64,000 nucleotides of DNA, taken from Pseudomonas sp. LS44 (GTDB lineage: Bacteria > Pseudomonadota > Gammaproteobacteria > Pseudomonadales > Pseudomonadaceae). Below the pieces are notes generated by a model. The model did no database searches, was not told where the DNA came from, and worked only from the letters and a program-made list of their open reading frames with translations. Position 1 is the stretch's first letter. Each line of letters opens with the position of its first letter. Positions 45,600 to 55,017 of this stretch are shown in pieces. The stretch spans positions 4,254,001 through 4,318,000 of the forward strand of contig NZ_CP102830.1 in NCBI RefSeq assembly GCF_024730785.1, read 5' to 3'. Both the position numbers and the translations under genes were made by a program.

Positions 45600-45692
45600 G
45601 TAGGATGGGTTGAGGAGCGTAGCGACGATTCCCATCGAACCCATGCCGATGGGTATCGCTTCGCTCGACCTGCGCGGCCCGACCCATCCTAC
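45600..45692. repeat. Inverted-repeat element with GTAGGATGGGT ends
   Basis: GTAGGATGGGT (45600-45610) and ACCCATCCTAC (45682-45692) are perfect reverse complements, enclosing a further internal GGGTT...AACCC and CCATCG/CGATGGG pairing. It resembles the GTAGGGTGGGTT family at 19145-19249. It lies 24 bp after the rep stop. Confidence 0.8.
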
Positions 45693-45704
45693 GGATTACA
45701 TCCC

Positions 45705-46365
<661 letters not shown>

Positions 46366-46433
46366 ATTGCAGCGCCCTTGGTTCGCGGCCCATGGCCGCG
46401 ACAATCACCGCTCACCGCCGTGAGCAAGATCCC

Positions 46434-46495
46434 GTAGCCCGGATGCAATCCGGGAATCGAGAGGCGCCGAGCTACCCGGATTACATCCGGGCTAC
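46434..46495. repeat. Inverted pair of GTAGCCCGGATG repeats (REPIN-like)
   Basis: GTAGCCCGGATGCAATCCGGG (46434-46454) is followed by the reverse-oriented copy GCTACCCGGATTACATCCGG, then GCTAC (46471-46495). Each copy forms its own hairpin and the two can pair with each other. It borders the truncated end of the acetyl-CoA hydrolase pseudogene. Confidence 0.88.
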
Positions 46496-46499
46496 TGCA

Positions 46500-47032
46500 G
46501 GAGCGAAGCGCGCGGTGGCCTTCAGCCCAATAGACCTGCTCGCGCAGCCCCTCAGGGTCCTCCAGGCCCATGCGCCGCAAATGCGTGGGGTAATCGGCCG
46601 GCGCCGGCGGGTCGAATAGCGCCGCCTTACCCAGATCGAGAATCTCGCTCAGACGCAGCTTGCGCTTGAGCCATAGCAGCGCGCGCGCTGGTTTTCGTCG
46701 AGCTCGCGCAGGCGCTGAGCGAGCCGAGAAAGAAACCGCCATGGATCAGTACACCGCCGCAAATACTCGCGTAGCCGCGGCTCATCTAGACGCGCGGGCG
46801 AAGAATGGGCCCATGAAGCGCTGTTCCAACTCGCTGGCCGCCCGTGACCGGCCCAGACTGAGCGCGGTGAAGATGGTCAAGAGCACTCGGGCAACCCCTT
46901 GATGCGCTGCTGGTACAGCGCGTTGACGAAGCGGTTGGGCTTGCCCAGCCCGAGCGGCAAGCCGAGACGGATCGGGCCGTCAATCTGCTCCAGAACCTGG
47001 TCGACAGCGGATTCACGTGAGCAACACGGCAC
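46500..47032 (-). pseudogene. Acetyl-CoA hydrolase/transferase family pseudogene (internally deleted and frameshifted)
   Basis: Fragments of one protein family can be read in different minus-strand frames. From a GTG at 47032 with GGGAG upstream: SAVDQVLEQIDGPIRLGLPL, GLGKPNRFVNALYQRIKGLPE, then a stop. After a frame change: LLTIFTALSLGRSRAASELE, QRFMGPFFARA, then a stop. Next, in another frame: GGVLIHGGFFLGS. Finally LRELDENQRAR and, shifted again, LLWLKRKLRLSEILDLGKAAL, FDPPAPADYPTHLRRMGLED, PEGLREQVYW. The N-terminal and C-terminal parts resemble CoA-transferase-family acetyl-CoA hydrolases, but several hundred central residues are missing. At least three frame breaks make it non-functional. 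Its 3' end abuts the palindromic repeat pair at 46434-46495. The family call is from memory of conserved segments. Confidence 0.72.
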
Positions 47033-47095
47033 TGGAGTATCTCCCGTTGCCCCTAACCCGCCGCGCTTTGCTCCGTAAGAGCTTTGCCCGAAAAC

Positions 47096-47123
47096 GACAA
47101 AGCCGCCCGGAGGCGGCTTTGTC
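47096..47123 (-). terminator. Rho-independent terminator of cycB
   Basis: A 12-bp stem, GACAAAGCCGCC/GGCGGCTTTGTC, has a CGGA loop. On the minus strand it is followed by GTTTTCGGG. It lies 33 bp downstream of the cycB stop. Confidence 0.8.
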
Positions 47124-47156
47124 AGCGATACGCGTTACCGCGTCGCGGTTCGGCGA

Positions 47157-47579
47157 TTACAAGCCGGACATCTTCTGGATGGTGGCCTTCAGGTCAGCAT
47201 CGCTACAGTCGGCGCAGGTGCCTTTCGGCGGCATCGCGTTGACGCCGCTGATGGCCTTGGCCAACAGGCCGTCGAGGCCGCCTTCCTTGTCGGCACGGGC
47301 CTTCCACGCCGCGCCGTCACCGATCTTCGGCGCACCCAGCACGCCAACGGTATGGCAGGCACCACAATGCTTGGTGATGATGTCGTCTGGCGTCTTCGCG
47401 CCACCGCCGGCGGAGACCGCGACGGTTTCGATACCCTTGCACTCTTGGCCTTGCACGCACACTTCACCGACCGGCTTGATCCGTGCAGCGATGTCGTCAT
47501 TGGTCGCGGCCTGAGCGCTCACAGCCCACAGAGCCAGGACGGCAGCATGAGCCGCCAGCATTTTCTTAATTAGGTTCAC
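47157..47579 (-). CDS. cycB: Cytochrome c5
   Basis: The 140-residue exported monohaem cytochrome c has a signal peptide ending LWAVSAQA (about residue 25). The haem motif is C-G-A-C-H in ITKHCGACHTVG, the probable Met ligand is in SGVNAMPPKG, and the c5-type extra Cys pair is in GTCADCSDADL. Another Cys pair is in VCVQGQEC. It acts in the periplasm as an electron carrier. The start is GTG at 47579 with GAGGG 6 to 10 bases before it; the 24-codon open leader was excluded. The position next to xpt and pauR matches P. aeruginosa cycB (PA5300). Confidence 0.92.
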   Translation of the reverse strand: MNLIKKMLAAHAAVLALWAVSAQAATNDDIAARIKPVGEVCVQGQECKGIETVAVSAGGGAKTPDDIITKHCGACHTVGVLGAPKIGDGAAWKARADKEGGLDGLLAKAISGVNAMPPKGTCADCSDADLKATIQKMSGL

Positions 47580-47713
47580 GCTTACACCCTCATCGTGGCT
47601 AGTACGCTCGCGGCCACGGTTTCGCGAGCGGGCGCCAGTATAGCGGTTCACCCGCCAAGTCGAAACAACCCAACTTGTCGCAGGGATATGGCCCTGCGCA
47701 GGTGGTCGAGGAA

Positions 47714-48262
47714 TCAGAAATTCGCCGGCGTGGTGGCGCTGATCAGCCGCGCCGGTGCATCGAACGGATTGCGAAAGCGATGCGGCTTGCTGCTCTCGAA
47801 GTAGTAACTGTCACCGCATTCGAGGATGTAGATCTCGCCGCTGACGGTCAGCTCGAGGCGCCCGGTAACCAGCATCCCGGACTCTTCGCCTTCGTGGACA
47901 AGCATCTCGTCACCGGTATCGGCGCCCGGTGGATAGGTCTCGTCGAGAAAGGTGATGGCGCGGCTGGGATGGGCTTTACCGACCAGTTTCATGGTCACCG
48001 AACCACTCGGCAGCGCGGTCAGTTCGTCCGCTTTGTAAACCACCTGGGGCAGGTTGCCCTGCTCGACTTCCAGGGAAAAGAATTCCACCAACGACATGGG
48101 AATGCCGGATAGCACCTTCTTTAGCGAGCTGATCGAGGGGCTGACGCTGTTCTTCTCGATCATCGAAATGGTGCTGTTGGTGACTCCCGCGCGCTTGGCC
48201 AACTCGCGCTGGGACAGGCCTTTGAGTTTACGAATGGATTGCAGTCGAACGCCGACGTCCAA
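47714..48262 (-). CDS. pauR: PauR-like XRE/cupin regulator of polyamine catabolism
   Basis: The 182-residue protein has an N-terminal XRE helix-turn-helix (about 5-60; RLQSIRKLKGLSQRELAKRAGVTNSTISMIEKNSVSPSISSLKKV). The C-terminal cupin domain lies at about 105-180 (EMLVHEGEESGMLVTGRLELTV, YILECGDSYYFESSKPHRFRNP). The architecture and the position beside dadX match P. aeruginosa PA5301 (PauR), a repressor relieved by polyamines and related to E. coli PuuR. The best start is a TTG at 48262 with AGGGGGC upstream. Likely targets in this window are the pauB-like and pauC-like genes (inference). Confidence 0.88.
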   Translation of the reverse strand: MDVGVRLQSIRKLKGLSQRELAKRAGVTNSTISMIEKNSVSPSISSLKKVLSGIPMSLVEFFSLEVEQGNLPQVVYKADELTALPSGSVTMKLVGKAHPSRAITFLDETYPPGADTGDEMLVHEGEESGMLVTGRLELTVSGEIYILECGDSYYFESSKPHRFRNPFDAPARLISATTPANF

Positions 48263-48354
48263 TGCTGGTGCCCCCTGGGGAGATGCGGAAAGTTGGCCGT
48301 ATCATGGCAACAGCGTTCAGTATTTACAACAGCCCGCCCGCAAATCCTGCGCGC

Positions 48355-49443
48355 CTAGCCATGCGGGTAAATCAGCGGCACGCGGCGCAGATTGCAAAAG
48401 ATCTGGTAGGGAATCGTCCCGGCCTGCGCCGCCACGTCACTGGCCAGCACGTGCTTGCCCCACAGCTCGACGCGGCTGCCGAGGCCGGCCTGCGGCAAAT
48501 CGCTGAGATCGACGGTAAGCATGTCCATCGACACCCGGCCGATCAGTCGGCTCGCCTGGCCATCGATCAACACCGGGGTGCCAGTCGGCGCATGCCGCGG
48601 GTAACCGTCGGCATAGCCCATGGCGACCACGCCGACCCGCGTCGGCCGCTCGCTGATGAAACGCGCGCCATAGCCGACCGGCTCGCCAGCCGGCAATTCG
48701 CGCACGCTGATGATCTTCGACTCGAGGGTCATCACCGGCTGCAACCGCGCCGCCAGGGCCTGCGGCTGTTCGAACGGCGTGGCACCGTAGAGCATGATCC
48801 CCGGGCGTACCCAATCGCTGGACTGCTGCTGAGGGAATAGCTCGGGCCAGCCGAGAATCGCCGGCGAATTACGCAGGCTGACTTCCGCGCTCAGGCCTTG
48901 CCGGGCCTGCTCGAAGGCGGCCAGTTGCTCGTTGCTGCGCGGACTGTCCAGCTCGTCGGCACGGGCGAAGTGGCTCATCAGGACGATCTTGCCGACCTTA
49001 CCTGTGGCCTGCAGGCGCCGGTAGGCCGCCGGATAATCGGCCGGATGCAGGCCCACCCGGTGCATGCCCGAATCCATCTTCAACCAGACGGTCAGCGGAC
49101 GCTGCAGCGCCGCGCGCTCGATGGCTTCGATCTGCCACAGCGAATGCACCACGCACCACAGATCCAGCTGATCGATCAGGCCCAGCTCATCGGTCTCGAA
49201 GAATCCTTCAAGAAGCAGGATTGGCGCCGCAATGGCCGCCGCGCGCAGCTCCATCGCTTCCTCGATGCAGGCCACCGCAAAGCCGTCGACCTCGTCGTGC
49301 AGGGCCTGCGCGCAGCGCACCGCGCCATGCCCGTAGGCATCCGCCTTGACCACCGCCAAGGCGCGCGCACCCGACACTTCGCGGGCCAGCCGGTAGTTGG
49401 CACGCAGGGCATTGAGATCGATCAGGGCACGGGCGGGACGCAT
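48355..49443 (-). CDS. dadX: Catabolic alanine racemase DadX
   Basis: The 362-residue fold-type III PLP racemase has the PLP Lys in [18 protein letters not shown] (about 33) and the catalytic Tyr in [28 protein letters not shown] (about 260). MLYGATPFE and the C-terminal [19 protein letters not shown] are also present. It converts L-alanine to D-alanine for DadA. The arrangement dadA-ridA-dadX on one strand makes it the catabolic paralogue (DadX) rather than Alr. It lies 103 bp downstream of ridA, beyond a terminator, so it may be partly transcribed separately. Confidence 0.95.
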   Translation of the reverse strand: MRPARALIDLNALRANYRLAREVSGARALAVVKADAYGHGAVRCAQALHDEVDGFAVACIEEAMELRAAAIAAPILLLEGFFETDELGLIDQLDLWCVVHSLWQIEAIERAALQRPLTVWLKMDSGMHRVGLHPADYPAAYRRLQATGKVGKIVLMSHFARADELDSPRSNEQLAAFEQARQGLSAEVSLRNSPAILGWPELFPQQQSSDWVRPGIMLYGATPFEQPQALAARLQPVMTLESKIISVRELPAGEPVGYGARFISERPTRVGVVAMGYADGYPRHAPTGTPVLIDGQASRLIGRVSMDMLTVDLSDLPQAGLGSRVELWGKHVLASDVAAQAGTIPYQIFCNLRRVPLIYPHG

Positions 49444-49511
49444 GGCTTGTTCACTTAGACAGTCGGTGGGTAGGTCACTATCGCGCCGTCAGCGGACGAC
49501 GCCAAACGAAT

Positions 49512-49536
49512 AAAAAACCCGGCACAAGCGGCCGGG
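49512..49536 (-). terminator. Rho-independent terminator downstream of dadA-ridA
   Basis: The minus strand reads CCCGGC-CGCTTGT-GCCGGG, then TTTTTT. It is 11 bp past the ridA stop and 69 bp before the dadX start, so it probably attenuates read-through into dadX. Confidence 0.78.
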
Positions 49537-49546
49537 CAAAGCAGGA

Positions 49547-49900
49547 TCAGTCGAGCGCAGCGACGATGGAAATTTCCACCAATACCGCGGGGGCATACAT
49601 GTTCGCTTCGACGCAAGCGCGCGCGGGCGCCGTGCCCGGGGTCAGCCAGGCGTCCCATTCGGCATTCAGGCCGGCGTAGTCGGCGCTGATGTCCTTCAGG
49701 TAGATAGTCGCCGAGAGAATCCGCGACTTGTCGCTACCGGCCTCGGCCAGCAGTTTATCGATGCTGGCCAAGGTCTCGCGGGTCTGCTGGCGGACGTCGC
49801 CCGATAGGTCGTCCGCCAACTGGCCGGCGAGATACACCGTGCCCCGGTGGATGACGATTTCGCTGTAGCGTGACTCAGTGCGCAGGCGCTGGATTGCCAT
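49547..49900 (-). CDS. RidA family enamine/imine deaminase
   Basis: The 117-residue protein begins [20 protein letters not shown]. It has the RidA features [45 protein letters not shown], and the C-terminal [23 protein letters not shown] with the conserved Arg and Glu. RidA proteins hydrolyse reactive imines, here plausibly the 2-iminopropionate formed by DadA from D-alanine. Its start lies 26 bp inside the dadA 3' end, so translation is coupled. The order matches PA5303. Confidence 0.93.
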   Translation of the reverse strand: MAIQRLRTESRYSEIVIHRGTVYLAGQLADDLSGDVRQQTRETLASIDKLLAEAGSDKSRILSATIYLKDISADYAGLNAEWDAWLTPGTAPARACVEANMYAPAVLVEISIVAALD

Positions 49901-51173
49901 GGGCGTTGCCCTCCTTGCTGCTGCCATAACGGGAAATATCCAGGCCTTCGGCGCTGATCTGCGGACGCCGACGCGCCATCAGGTCGGCGAGAAAACGTCC
50001 CGAGCCGCAGGCCATGGTCCAGCCCAGTGTACCGTGGCCGGTATTGAGGAACAGATTGCTGAAGCGGGTCGCCCCCACGATCGGCGTACCATCTGGAGTG
50101 GCCGGACGCAGGCCGGTCCAGAAACTCGCCTGGTCCAGATCGCCACCTTGCGGATACAGATCGCCGGTGATCATTTCCAGGGTCTCGCGCCGGCGCGGAT
50201 TGAGGCTCAGGTCGTGGCCGGCGATCTCCGCCATGCCACCGACGCGAATGCGATTGTCGAAGCGGGTGATGGCGACTTTGTAGGTCTCATCGAGGATCGT
50301 CGAAGTCGGTGCCATCGCCGCGTTGGTGATCGGCACGGTCAGCGAATAGCCCTTCAGTGGATACACCGGCGCCTTGATGCCCAGCGGCTTGAGCAGCTGC
50401 GGGGTGAAGCTGCCGAGCGCCAGCACGTAACGGTCGGCCGTTTCCAGCTGGCCGTCGATCCACACGCCATTGATCCGGTCGCCAGCGAAATCGAGACGTT
50501 CGATGTTCTGCCCGAAACGGAATTCCACACCCAGCTTGGTGGCCATCTCGGCCAGTTGCGTGGTGAACAGTTGGCAGTCGCCGGTCTGGTCGTTGGGCAG
50601 GCGCAGGGCGCCGGCGAGTTTGTGCGCGACATTGGCCAGCGCCGGCTCGACGCGGGCGATGCCGGCGCGATCGAGCACCTCATACGGCACACCGGAGCGC
50701 TCGAGCACGGTGATGTCCTTGGCGGCGGCATCCAGTTGCGCCTGGGTACGGAACAGCTGGGTGGTGCCAAGGCTGCGGCCTTCGTAGGCGATACCGGTCT
50801 CCGCGCGCAACTCGTCGAGACAATCGCGGCTGTACTCGGACAGGCGCACCATGCGCTCCTTGTTCACCGCATAGCGCGCCGCCGTGCAGTTGCGCAGCAT
50901 CTGCGCCATCCACAGGTATTGGTCGAGATCAGCGGTGGCCTTGATCGCCAGCGGGGCGTGCTTTTGCAGCAGCCATTTCATGGCTTTCAGCGGAATGCCG
51001 GGCGCGGCCCACGGCGAGGCATAGCCGGGCGAGACCTGGCCGGCGTTGCCGAAACTGGTCTCCATCGCCGGGGCGTTCTGGCGATCGACCACGACCACTT
51101 CGAAACCGGCCCGAGCCAGGTAATACGCACTGGCGGTCCCGATCACGCCGCTGCCAAGCACCATTACACGCAT
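49875..51173 (-). CDS. dadA: D-amino acid dehydrogenase DadA
   Basis: The 432-residue flavoenzyme has an N-terminal FAD dinucleotide motif in [29 protein letters not shown] and the DadA signature [31 protein letters not shown]. The C-terminus is [29 protein letters not shown]. It oxidises D-alanine and other D-amino acids to 2-oxo acids plus ammonia, passing electrons to the respiratory chain at the membrane. It is divergent from lrp across 156 bp, where DadR/Lrp control sites are expected. On the minus strand a TATACT lies in that gap. Confidence 0.96.
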   Translation of the reverse strand: MRVMVLGSGVIGTASAYYLARAGFEVVVVDRQNAPAMETSFGNAGQVSPGYASPWAAPGIPLKAMKWLLQKHAPLAIKATADLDQYLWMAQMLRNCTAARYAVNKERMVRLSEYSRDCLDELRAETGIAYEGRSLGTTQLFRTQAQLDAAAKDITVLERSGVPYEVLDRAGIARVEPALANVAHKLAGALRLPNDQTGDCQLFTTQLAEMATKLGVEFRFGQNIERLDFAGDRINGVWIDGQLETADRYVLALGSFTPQLLKPLGIKAPVYPLKGYSLTVPITNAAMAPTSTILDETYKVAITRFDNRIRVGGMAEIAGHDLSLNPRRRETLEMITGDLYPQGGDLDQASFWTGLRPATPDGTPIVGATRFSNLFLNTGHGTLGWTMACGSGRFLADLMARRRPQISAEGLDISRYGSSKEGNAHGNPAPAH

Positions 51174-51329
51174 CTATTTCTCCTCGCCGCGAGTTTACGC
51201 TGACGTTTGTTATCTTGAGCGCAGAATGTGTGCAGTATAAAAAGCGACGAGCAGTGCTTTTCACTATAGTTGCGGCTATATTCGGAGAGAATTCCCGGCA
51301 ATAATTCAATTTACGGAGTTGCATTCCCC

Positions 51330-51818
51330 ATGAGAACCCAGCATCAGAGCCGCCGCGAGCTGGACAAGATCGACCGGAATATTTTACGCATCCTCCAGGA
51401 TGACGGCCGCCTGTCCTTCACCGAGCTGGGCGAGCGCGTCGGCCTGTCGACCACGCCGTGCACCGAGCGGGTCCGCCGCCTGGAACGCGAAGGCATCATC
51501 ATGGGCTACAACGCGCGGCTCAATCCGCAGCACCTCAAGGCCAGCCTGCTGGTGTTCGTCGAGATCAGCCTGGACTACAAGTCCGGCGACACCTTCGAGG
51601 AATTCCGCCGCGCCGTGCTCAAGCTGCCGCATGTACTGGAATGCCACCTGGTGTCCGGCGATTTCGACTACCTGGTGAAAGCGCGCATCAACGAGATGGC
51701 CAGCTACCGCAAGCTGCTCGGCGACATCCTCCTCAAGCTGCCGCACGTGCGCGAGTCGAAGAGCTACATCGTCATGGAAGAAGTGAAGGAATCGCTGACC
51801 CTGCCGGTGCCGGAGTAA
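51330..51818 (+). CDS. lrp: Lrp/AsnC family regulator (DadR-like)
   Basis: The 162-residue protein has an N-terminal AsnC-type helix-turn-helix (about 12-60; LDKIDRNILRILQDDGRLSFTELGERVGLSTTPCTERVRRLEREGII) and a C-terminal RAM ligand-binding domain (VFVEISLDYKSGDTFEEF; ECHLVSGDFDYLVKARI). The position divergent from dadA matches P. aeruginosa PA5308 (Lrp, also called DadR), the alanine-responsive activator of dadAX. The ATG at 51330 is preceded by ACGGAG; the ORF's extra 20 upstream codons fall in the control region. Confidence 0.95.
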   Translation: MRTQHQSRRELDKIDRNILRILQDDGRLSFTELGERVGLSTTPCTERVRRLEREGIIMGYNARLNPQHLKASLLVFVEISLDYKSGDTFEEFRRAVLKLPHVLECHLVSGDFDYLVKARINEMASYRKLLGDILLKLPHVRESKSYIVMEEVKESLTLPVPE

Positions 51819-51857
51819 GCGCTGCCGTTGCCCTGGCGTGGCCGACACCACCATCGC

Positions 51858-51928
51858 GTAGGAGCGAATTTATTCGCGATGGACGCAATGAAGGTTTCGC
51901 CCCGGTTCGCGGATAAATCCGCTCCTAC
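51858..51928. repeat. Inverted pair of GTAGGAGCGRATT repeats (REPIN-like)
   Basis: GTAGGAGCGAATTTATTCGCGA (51858-51879) faces TTCGCGGATAAATCCGCTCCTAC (51906-51928). Same family as 35109-35166. It lies between the convergent lrp and YkgJ-family genes. Confidence 0.88.
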
Positions 51929-51954
51929 AAAAGATGGGCAGCCAGCCCCGTTGC

Positions 51955-52308
51955 CTAGACCAACACCTGCCGCGTGCTGGCGATCAGCCGATGCACCTGC
52001 CGCTCGACCCGCGCCTCGGTCGGCGTTTCCGGGCCGCGGCCATTCGGGCAGGGCAGGCTCGGCGTGGTGCCGAACAGCCGGCAGATCAGCGGGCGCTGGT
52101 CGTATACCTGGCAGCCCTGCGGGCCGAGGTGCACGCAGTTCCACTCGGCCAGCGCCGCCTCACGCTCGGCATCGCCCTTGACCGGCAGGCGCGCCAGCTC
52201 CTCCGACGAGGCAGTCACCGGGCCACAGCAATCGTGGCAGCCGGGCACGCAGTCGAAGCGCGGAATCTGCCGGCGCAGGTGATCGATCTTGCGGCTGGTG
52301 CAGCTCAT
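51955..52308 (-). CDS. YkgJ family cysteine cluster protein
   Basis: The 117-residue protein has the Cys pattern of the YkgJ (zinc/iron-chelating, PF03692) family: FDCVPGCHDCCGPVTASSEEL, NCVHLGPQGCQVYDQRPLICRLFG, and a further SLPCPNG. Eight or more Cys are positioned to bind a metal or Fe-S cluster. Members are often annotated as Fe-S oxidoreductases without proof. It has no tight operon partner; the next gene is divergent (170 bp). Confidence 0.88.
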   Translation of the reverse strand: MSCTSRKIDHLRRQIPRFDCVPGCHDCCGPVTASSEELARLPVKGDAEREAALAEWNCVHLGPQGCQVYDQRPLICRLFGTTPSLPCPNGRGPETPTEARVERQVHRLIASTRQVLV

Positions 52309-52477
52309 GCGGCGGCATTCCTGGAAGAAATCGCCGGCATGTTACCCGCGCTGCGCCAGCAGCGGCCGCTGAACCGCCAGGCGGAGCGCGATTTTTTCAC
52401 CTGTCCACTTGGCGCAAAGCAGAAGCCGCGCTTATCCTGCGTTGAATTTTCCAAACACCATACACAGGATTCCGCAC

Positions 52478-53809
52478 ATGAACGCCCGCGTTCACCAGCC
52501 CGTGCACAGCAGCCAACACGCCCCGTCCTATTACGCCGCCAGCGCCAACCGGCAACTCGCTTACCCACCGCTGACCGGTGAGCAGGTAGCCGATGTGTGC
52601 ATCGTCGGCGGCGGTTATTCCGGACTGAACACCGCCATCGAACTGGCCGAGCGAGGTTTTTCGGTGGTCCTGTTGGAGGCTCGCAAAATCGCCTGGGGCG
52701 CCAGTGGGCGCAACGGCGGCCAGTTGATCCGCGGCGTCGGTCACGGGCTCGAGCAGTTCAGCGGGGTGATCGGCAGCGACGGCGTGCAGGAGCTCAAGCG
52801 TCTCGGCCTGGAAGCGGTGGAGATCGTCCGCCGGCGCATCGAGCACTTCGCCATCGACTGCGACCTGACCTGGGGCTATTGCGACCTGGCCAACAAGCCG
52901 CGCGACCTGGAAGGCTTTCTCGAGGACCGCGAGGAACTCCGCGAACTCGGCTACCGCCACGAGCTGCGCGTGCTGCAGGCCGGCGACATGCATCAGGTGG
53001 TTGGCTCCGACCGCTACGTCGGCGGCCTGATCGACATGGGCTCCGGGCACCTGCACCCGCTCAATCTGGCCCTCGGCGAAGCGGCTGCCGCGCACTCGCT
53101 GGGCGTGCGGTTATTCGAGCAATCGGCGGTGACGCGCATCGATTACGGCAATGAAGTGCGCGTGCACAGCGCCCAGGGCCTGGTCCGCGCCAAGCATCTG
53201 GTGCTCGCCTGCAATGCCTATCTCAACGATCTGAACCCGGAGTTGGGCGGCAAGGTGCTGCCGGCCGGTAGCTACATCATCGCCACCGAACCGCTCAGCG
53301 CGGCCCAGGCGCGCACCCTGATCCCGCAGAACATGGCGCTCTGCGACCAGCGCGTGGCCCTCGACTACTACCGGCTTTCGGCCGACCGGCGTCTGCTGTT
53401 CGGCGGCGCTTGCCACTATTCCGGGCGCGATCCAGCGGACATCGCCGCCTATATGCGACCGAAAATGCTCGAGGTGTTCCCGCAGCTGGCCAACATCCGG
53501 ATCGACTATCAATGGGGCGGGATGATCGGCATCGGCGCCAACCGCCTGCCGCAAATCGGCCGCCTGCACAGTCAGCCCAACGTGTTCTACGCGCAGGCCT
53601 ATGCCGGCCATGGCTTGAACGCCACCCACCTGGCCGGACGACTGCTCGCCGAAGCCATCGCCGGCCAGGAAAGCCGCGGTTTTGACCTGTTCGCCAAGGT
53701 GCCGCACATGACCTTCCCGGGCGGCAAGCTGTTGCGCTCGCCACTGCTGGCCCTGGGCATGCTCTGGTATCGCTTGAAGGATGCGCTGGGCAACGCCAAT
53801 CCGTTGTAA
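52478..53809 (+). CDS. pauB: Gamma-glutamylpolyamine oxidase-like FAD oxidoreductase (PauB/PuuB family)
   Basis: The 443-residue DAO-family flavoprotein has a Rossmann motif in VADVCIVGGGYSGLNTAIELAERGFSVVLLEA (about 40-70), followed by GASGRNGGQLIRGVGH and the C-terminal FYAQAYAGHGLNATHLAGRLLAEAI. The pattern matches PuuB/PauB oxidases of the gamma-glutamylation pathway. The location equals P. aeruginosa PA5309 (PauB4). It probably oxidises a gamma-glutamylated diamine to the aldehyde taken by the PauC-like dehydrogenase. The start at 52478 has AGGA about 10 bases before it. The upstream gap contains no clear repressor palindrome. Confidence 0.88.
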   Translation: MNARVHQPVHSSQHAPSYYAASANRQLAYPPLTGEQVADVCIVGGGYSGLNTAIELAERGFSVVLLEARKIAWGASGRNGGQLIRGVGHGLEQFSGVIGSDGVQELKRLGLEAVEIVRRRIEHFAIDCDLTWGYCDLANKPRDLEGFLEDREELRELGYRHELRVLQAGDMHQVVGSDRYVGGLIDMGSGHLHPLNLALGEAAAAHSLGVRLFEQSAVTRIDYGNEVRVHSAQGLVRAKHLVLACNAYLNDLNPELGGKVLPAGSYIIATEPLSAAQARTLIPQNMALCDQRVALDYYRLSADRRLLFGGACHYSGRDPADIAAYMRPKMLEVFPQLANIRIDYQWGGMIGIGANRLPQIGRLHSQPNVFYAQAYAGHGLNATHLAGRLLAEAIAGQESRGFDLFAKVPHMTFPGGKLLRSPLLALGMLWYRLKDALGNANPL

Positions 53810-53824
53810 ACGGCGACCGATGCT

Positions 53825-54982
53825 CTAGTCGCCGAGCGTCTCGGCCGGCGCCGCCATGGCCGCATCGTCCTGCCGCCAGACCAGCCAGACGAATCCCGCC
53901 GCGCCCGCCGCCATCAGCCAGGGCAGCGCGTGGCCGCTGACCCACTGGCTGAGCACGCCGGTCGCCAGCGGCCCAATCAGGCAACCGATCCCCCATAGCT
54001 GCGCGACGTGGGCATTGGCGCGCACCAGTTGATCATCGCGAAAACGCTCGCCGATGAGGATCAGCGCCAGGGTGAACAAGCCGCCGGCACTCGCGCCGAA
54101 CAGCACCAGCACCGGCCACATCAGCGGCGTATGCAGGCTCAACGGAATCGCCAGGCTGGAGACCAGCAACGCCAGGCCGCAGCCACGGAACAAGCTACTC
54201 CGCGACATCCGGTCGGCCAGCCAGCCGATTGGCAGTTGCAGCGCCGCATCGCCGATCACCACCACGCTGGCCATCAGCAAGGCGACTTCCTGGGTGAAGC
54301 CCTGACGCAGGCCGTAGATCGGCAGCAGGGTCAGCATCATCGCCTCGAAGGCAGCGAACAGTGCCACCGCCCAGGCGACCGCCGGCATGTTCCGGCAGAA
54401 CGCCCGCAAGCCGCGCCCCGAGGCGCTCTGCGCGTCCACCTGCGGCGCGCCACGCCGGCCCAGCAGCACCAGCGAGCCACCGATCAGCAGCCCGGTGCCG
54501 GTCCAGAACGCCTGATTGCCGGCGGTGCCCAGCGCACTCAGGAGCAACGGCCCGGACAGCTGGCTCAGCGCATAGCCGGTGCCATACAGGGCTACCAAAC
54601 GGCCGCGCCATTTCTCCACGGCCAGTTGGTTGATCCAGCTCTCGCCGAGGATGAATACCACGGTCAGCGCCACGCCGATCAGCAGACGCAGCACCAGCCA
54701 GATCGGGTAACTCTGCACCAGCGCCAGCAACACCACCGACAGCGCGCTGGCCAGCAGGCATAGCTGCATCAGCGCCGTGGTGCCGATCCGCGCGGCCAGC
54801 CGGCCGGTGACCAGGGCGCCGAGCAACACGCCAACCGCCGGTGTGGCCGCCATCACCCCAATGGCGAAGTTGTCGTAGCCCCAGCCCTCCAGACGCAGCG
54901 ACACCAACGGCATAGTCACCCCGAGGGCCAGGCCGATGCTGATCACCGAAGCGCAAACGGCGAAATAGGTTCCCCAACGCAT
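53825..54982 (-). CDS. MFS transporter (YcaD-like)
   Basis: The 385-residue major facilitator has twelve helices. It starts MRWGTYFAVCASVISIGLAL and continues LEGWGYDNFAIGVMAATPAVGVLLGALVTGRLAARIG. The conserved loop and helix 4-5 region LVLRLLIGVALTVVFILGESWINQLAVEKWRGRLVALYGTGYAL matches the YcaD/UMF group. The substrate is unknown. The open frame continues 29 codons upstream into the palindromic element at 55018, which is not gene sequence, so 54982 was chosen. It is convergent with the pauB-like gene (15 bp between stops). Confidence 0.9.
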   Translation of the reverse strand: MRWGTYFAVCASVISIGLALGVTMPLVSLRLEGWGYDNFAIGVMAATPAVGVLLGALVTGRLAARIGTTALMQLCLLASALSVVLLALVQSYPIWLVLRLLIGVALTVVFILGESWINQLAVEKWRGRLVALYGTGYALSQLSGPLLLSALGTAGNQAFWTGTGLLIGGSLVLLGRRGAPQVDAQSASGRGLRAFCRNMPAVAWAVALFAAFEAMMLTLLPIYGLRQGFTQEVALLMASVVVIGDAALQLPIGWLADRMSRSSLFRGCGLALLVSSLAIPLSLHTPLMWPVLVLFGASAGGLFTLALILIGERFRDDQLVRANAHVAQLWGIGCLIGPLATGVLSQWVSGHALPWLMAAGAAGFVWLVWRQDDAAMAAPAETLGD

Positions 54983-55017
54983 GACGTGCTCCAACAATGC
55001 AAAACGGCCGGGCTCCC

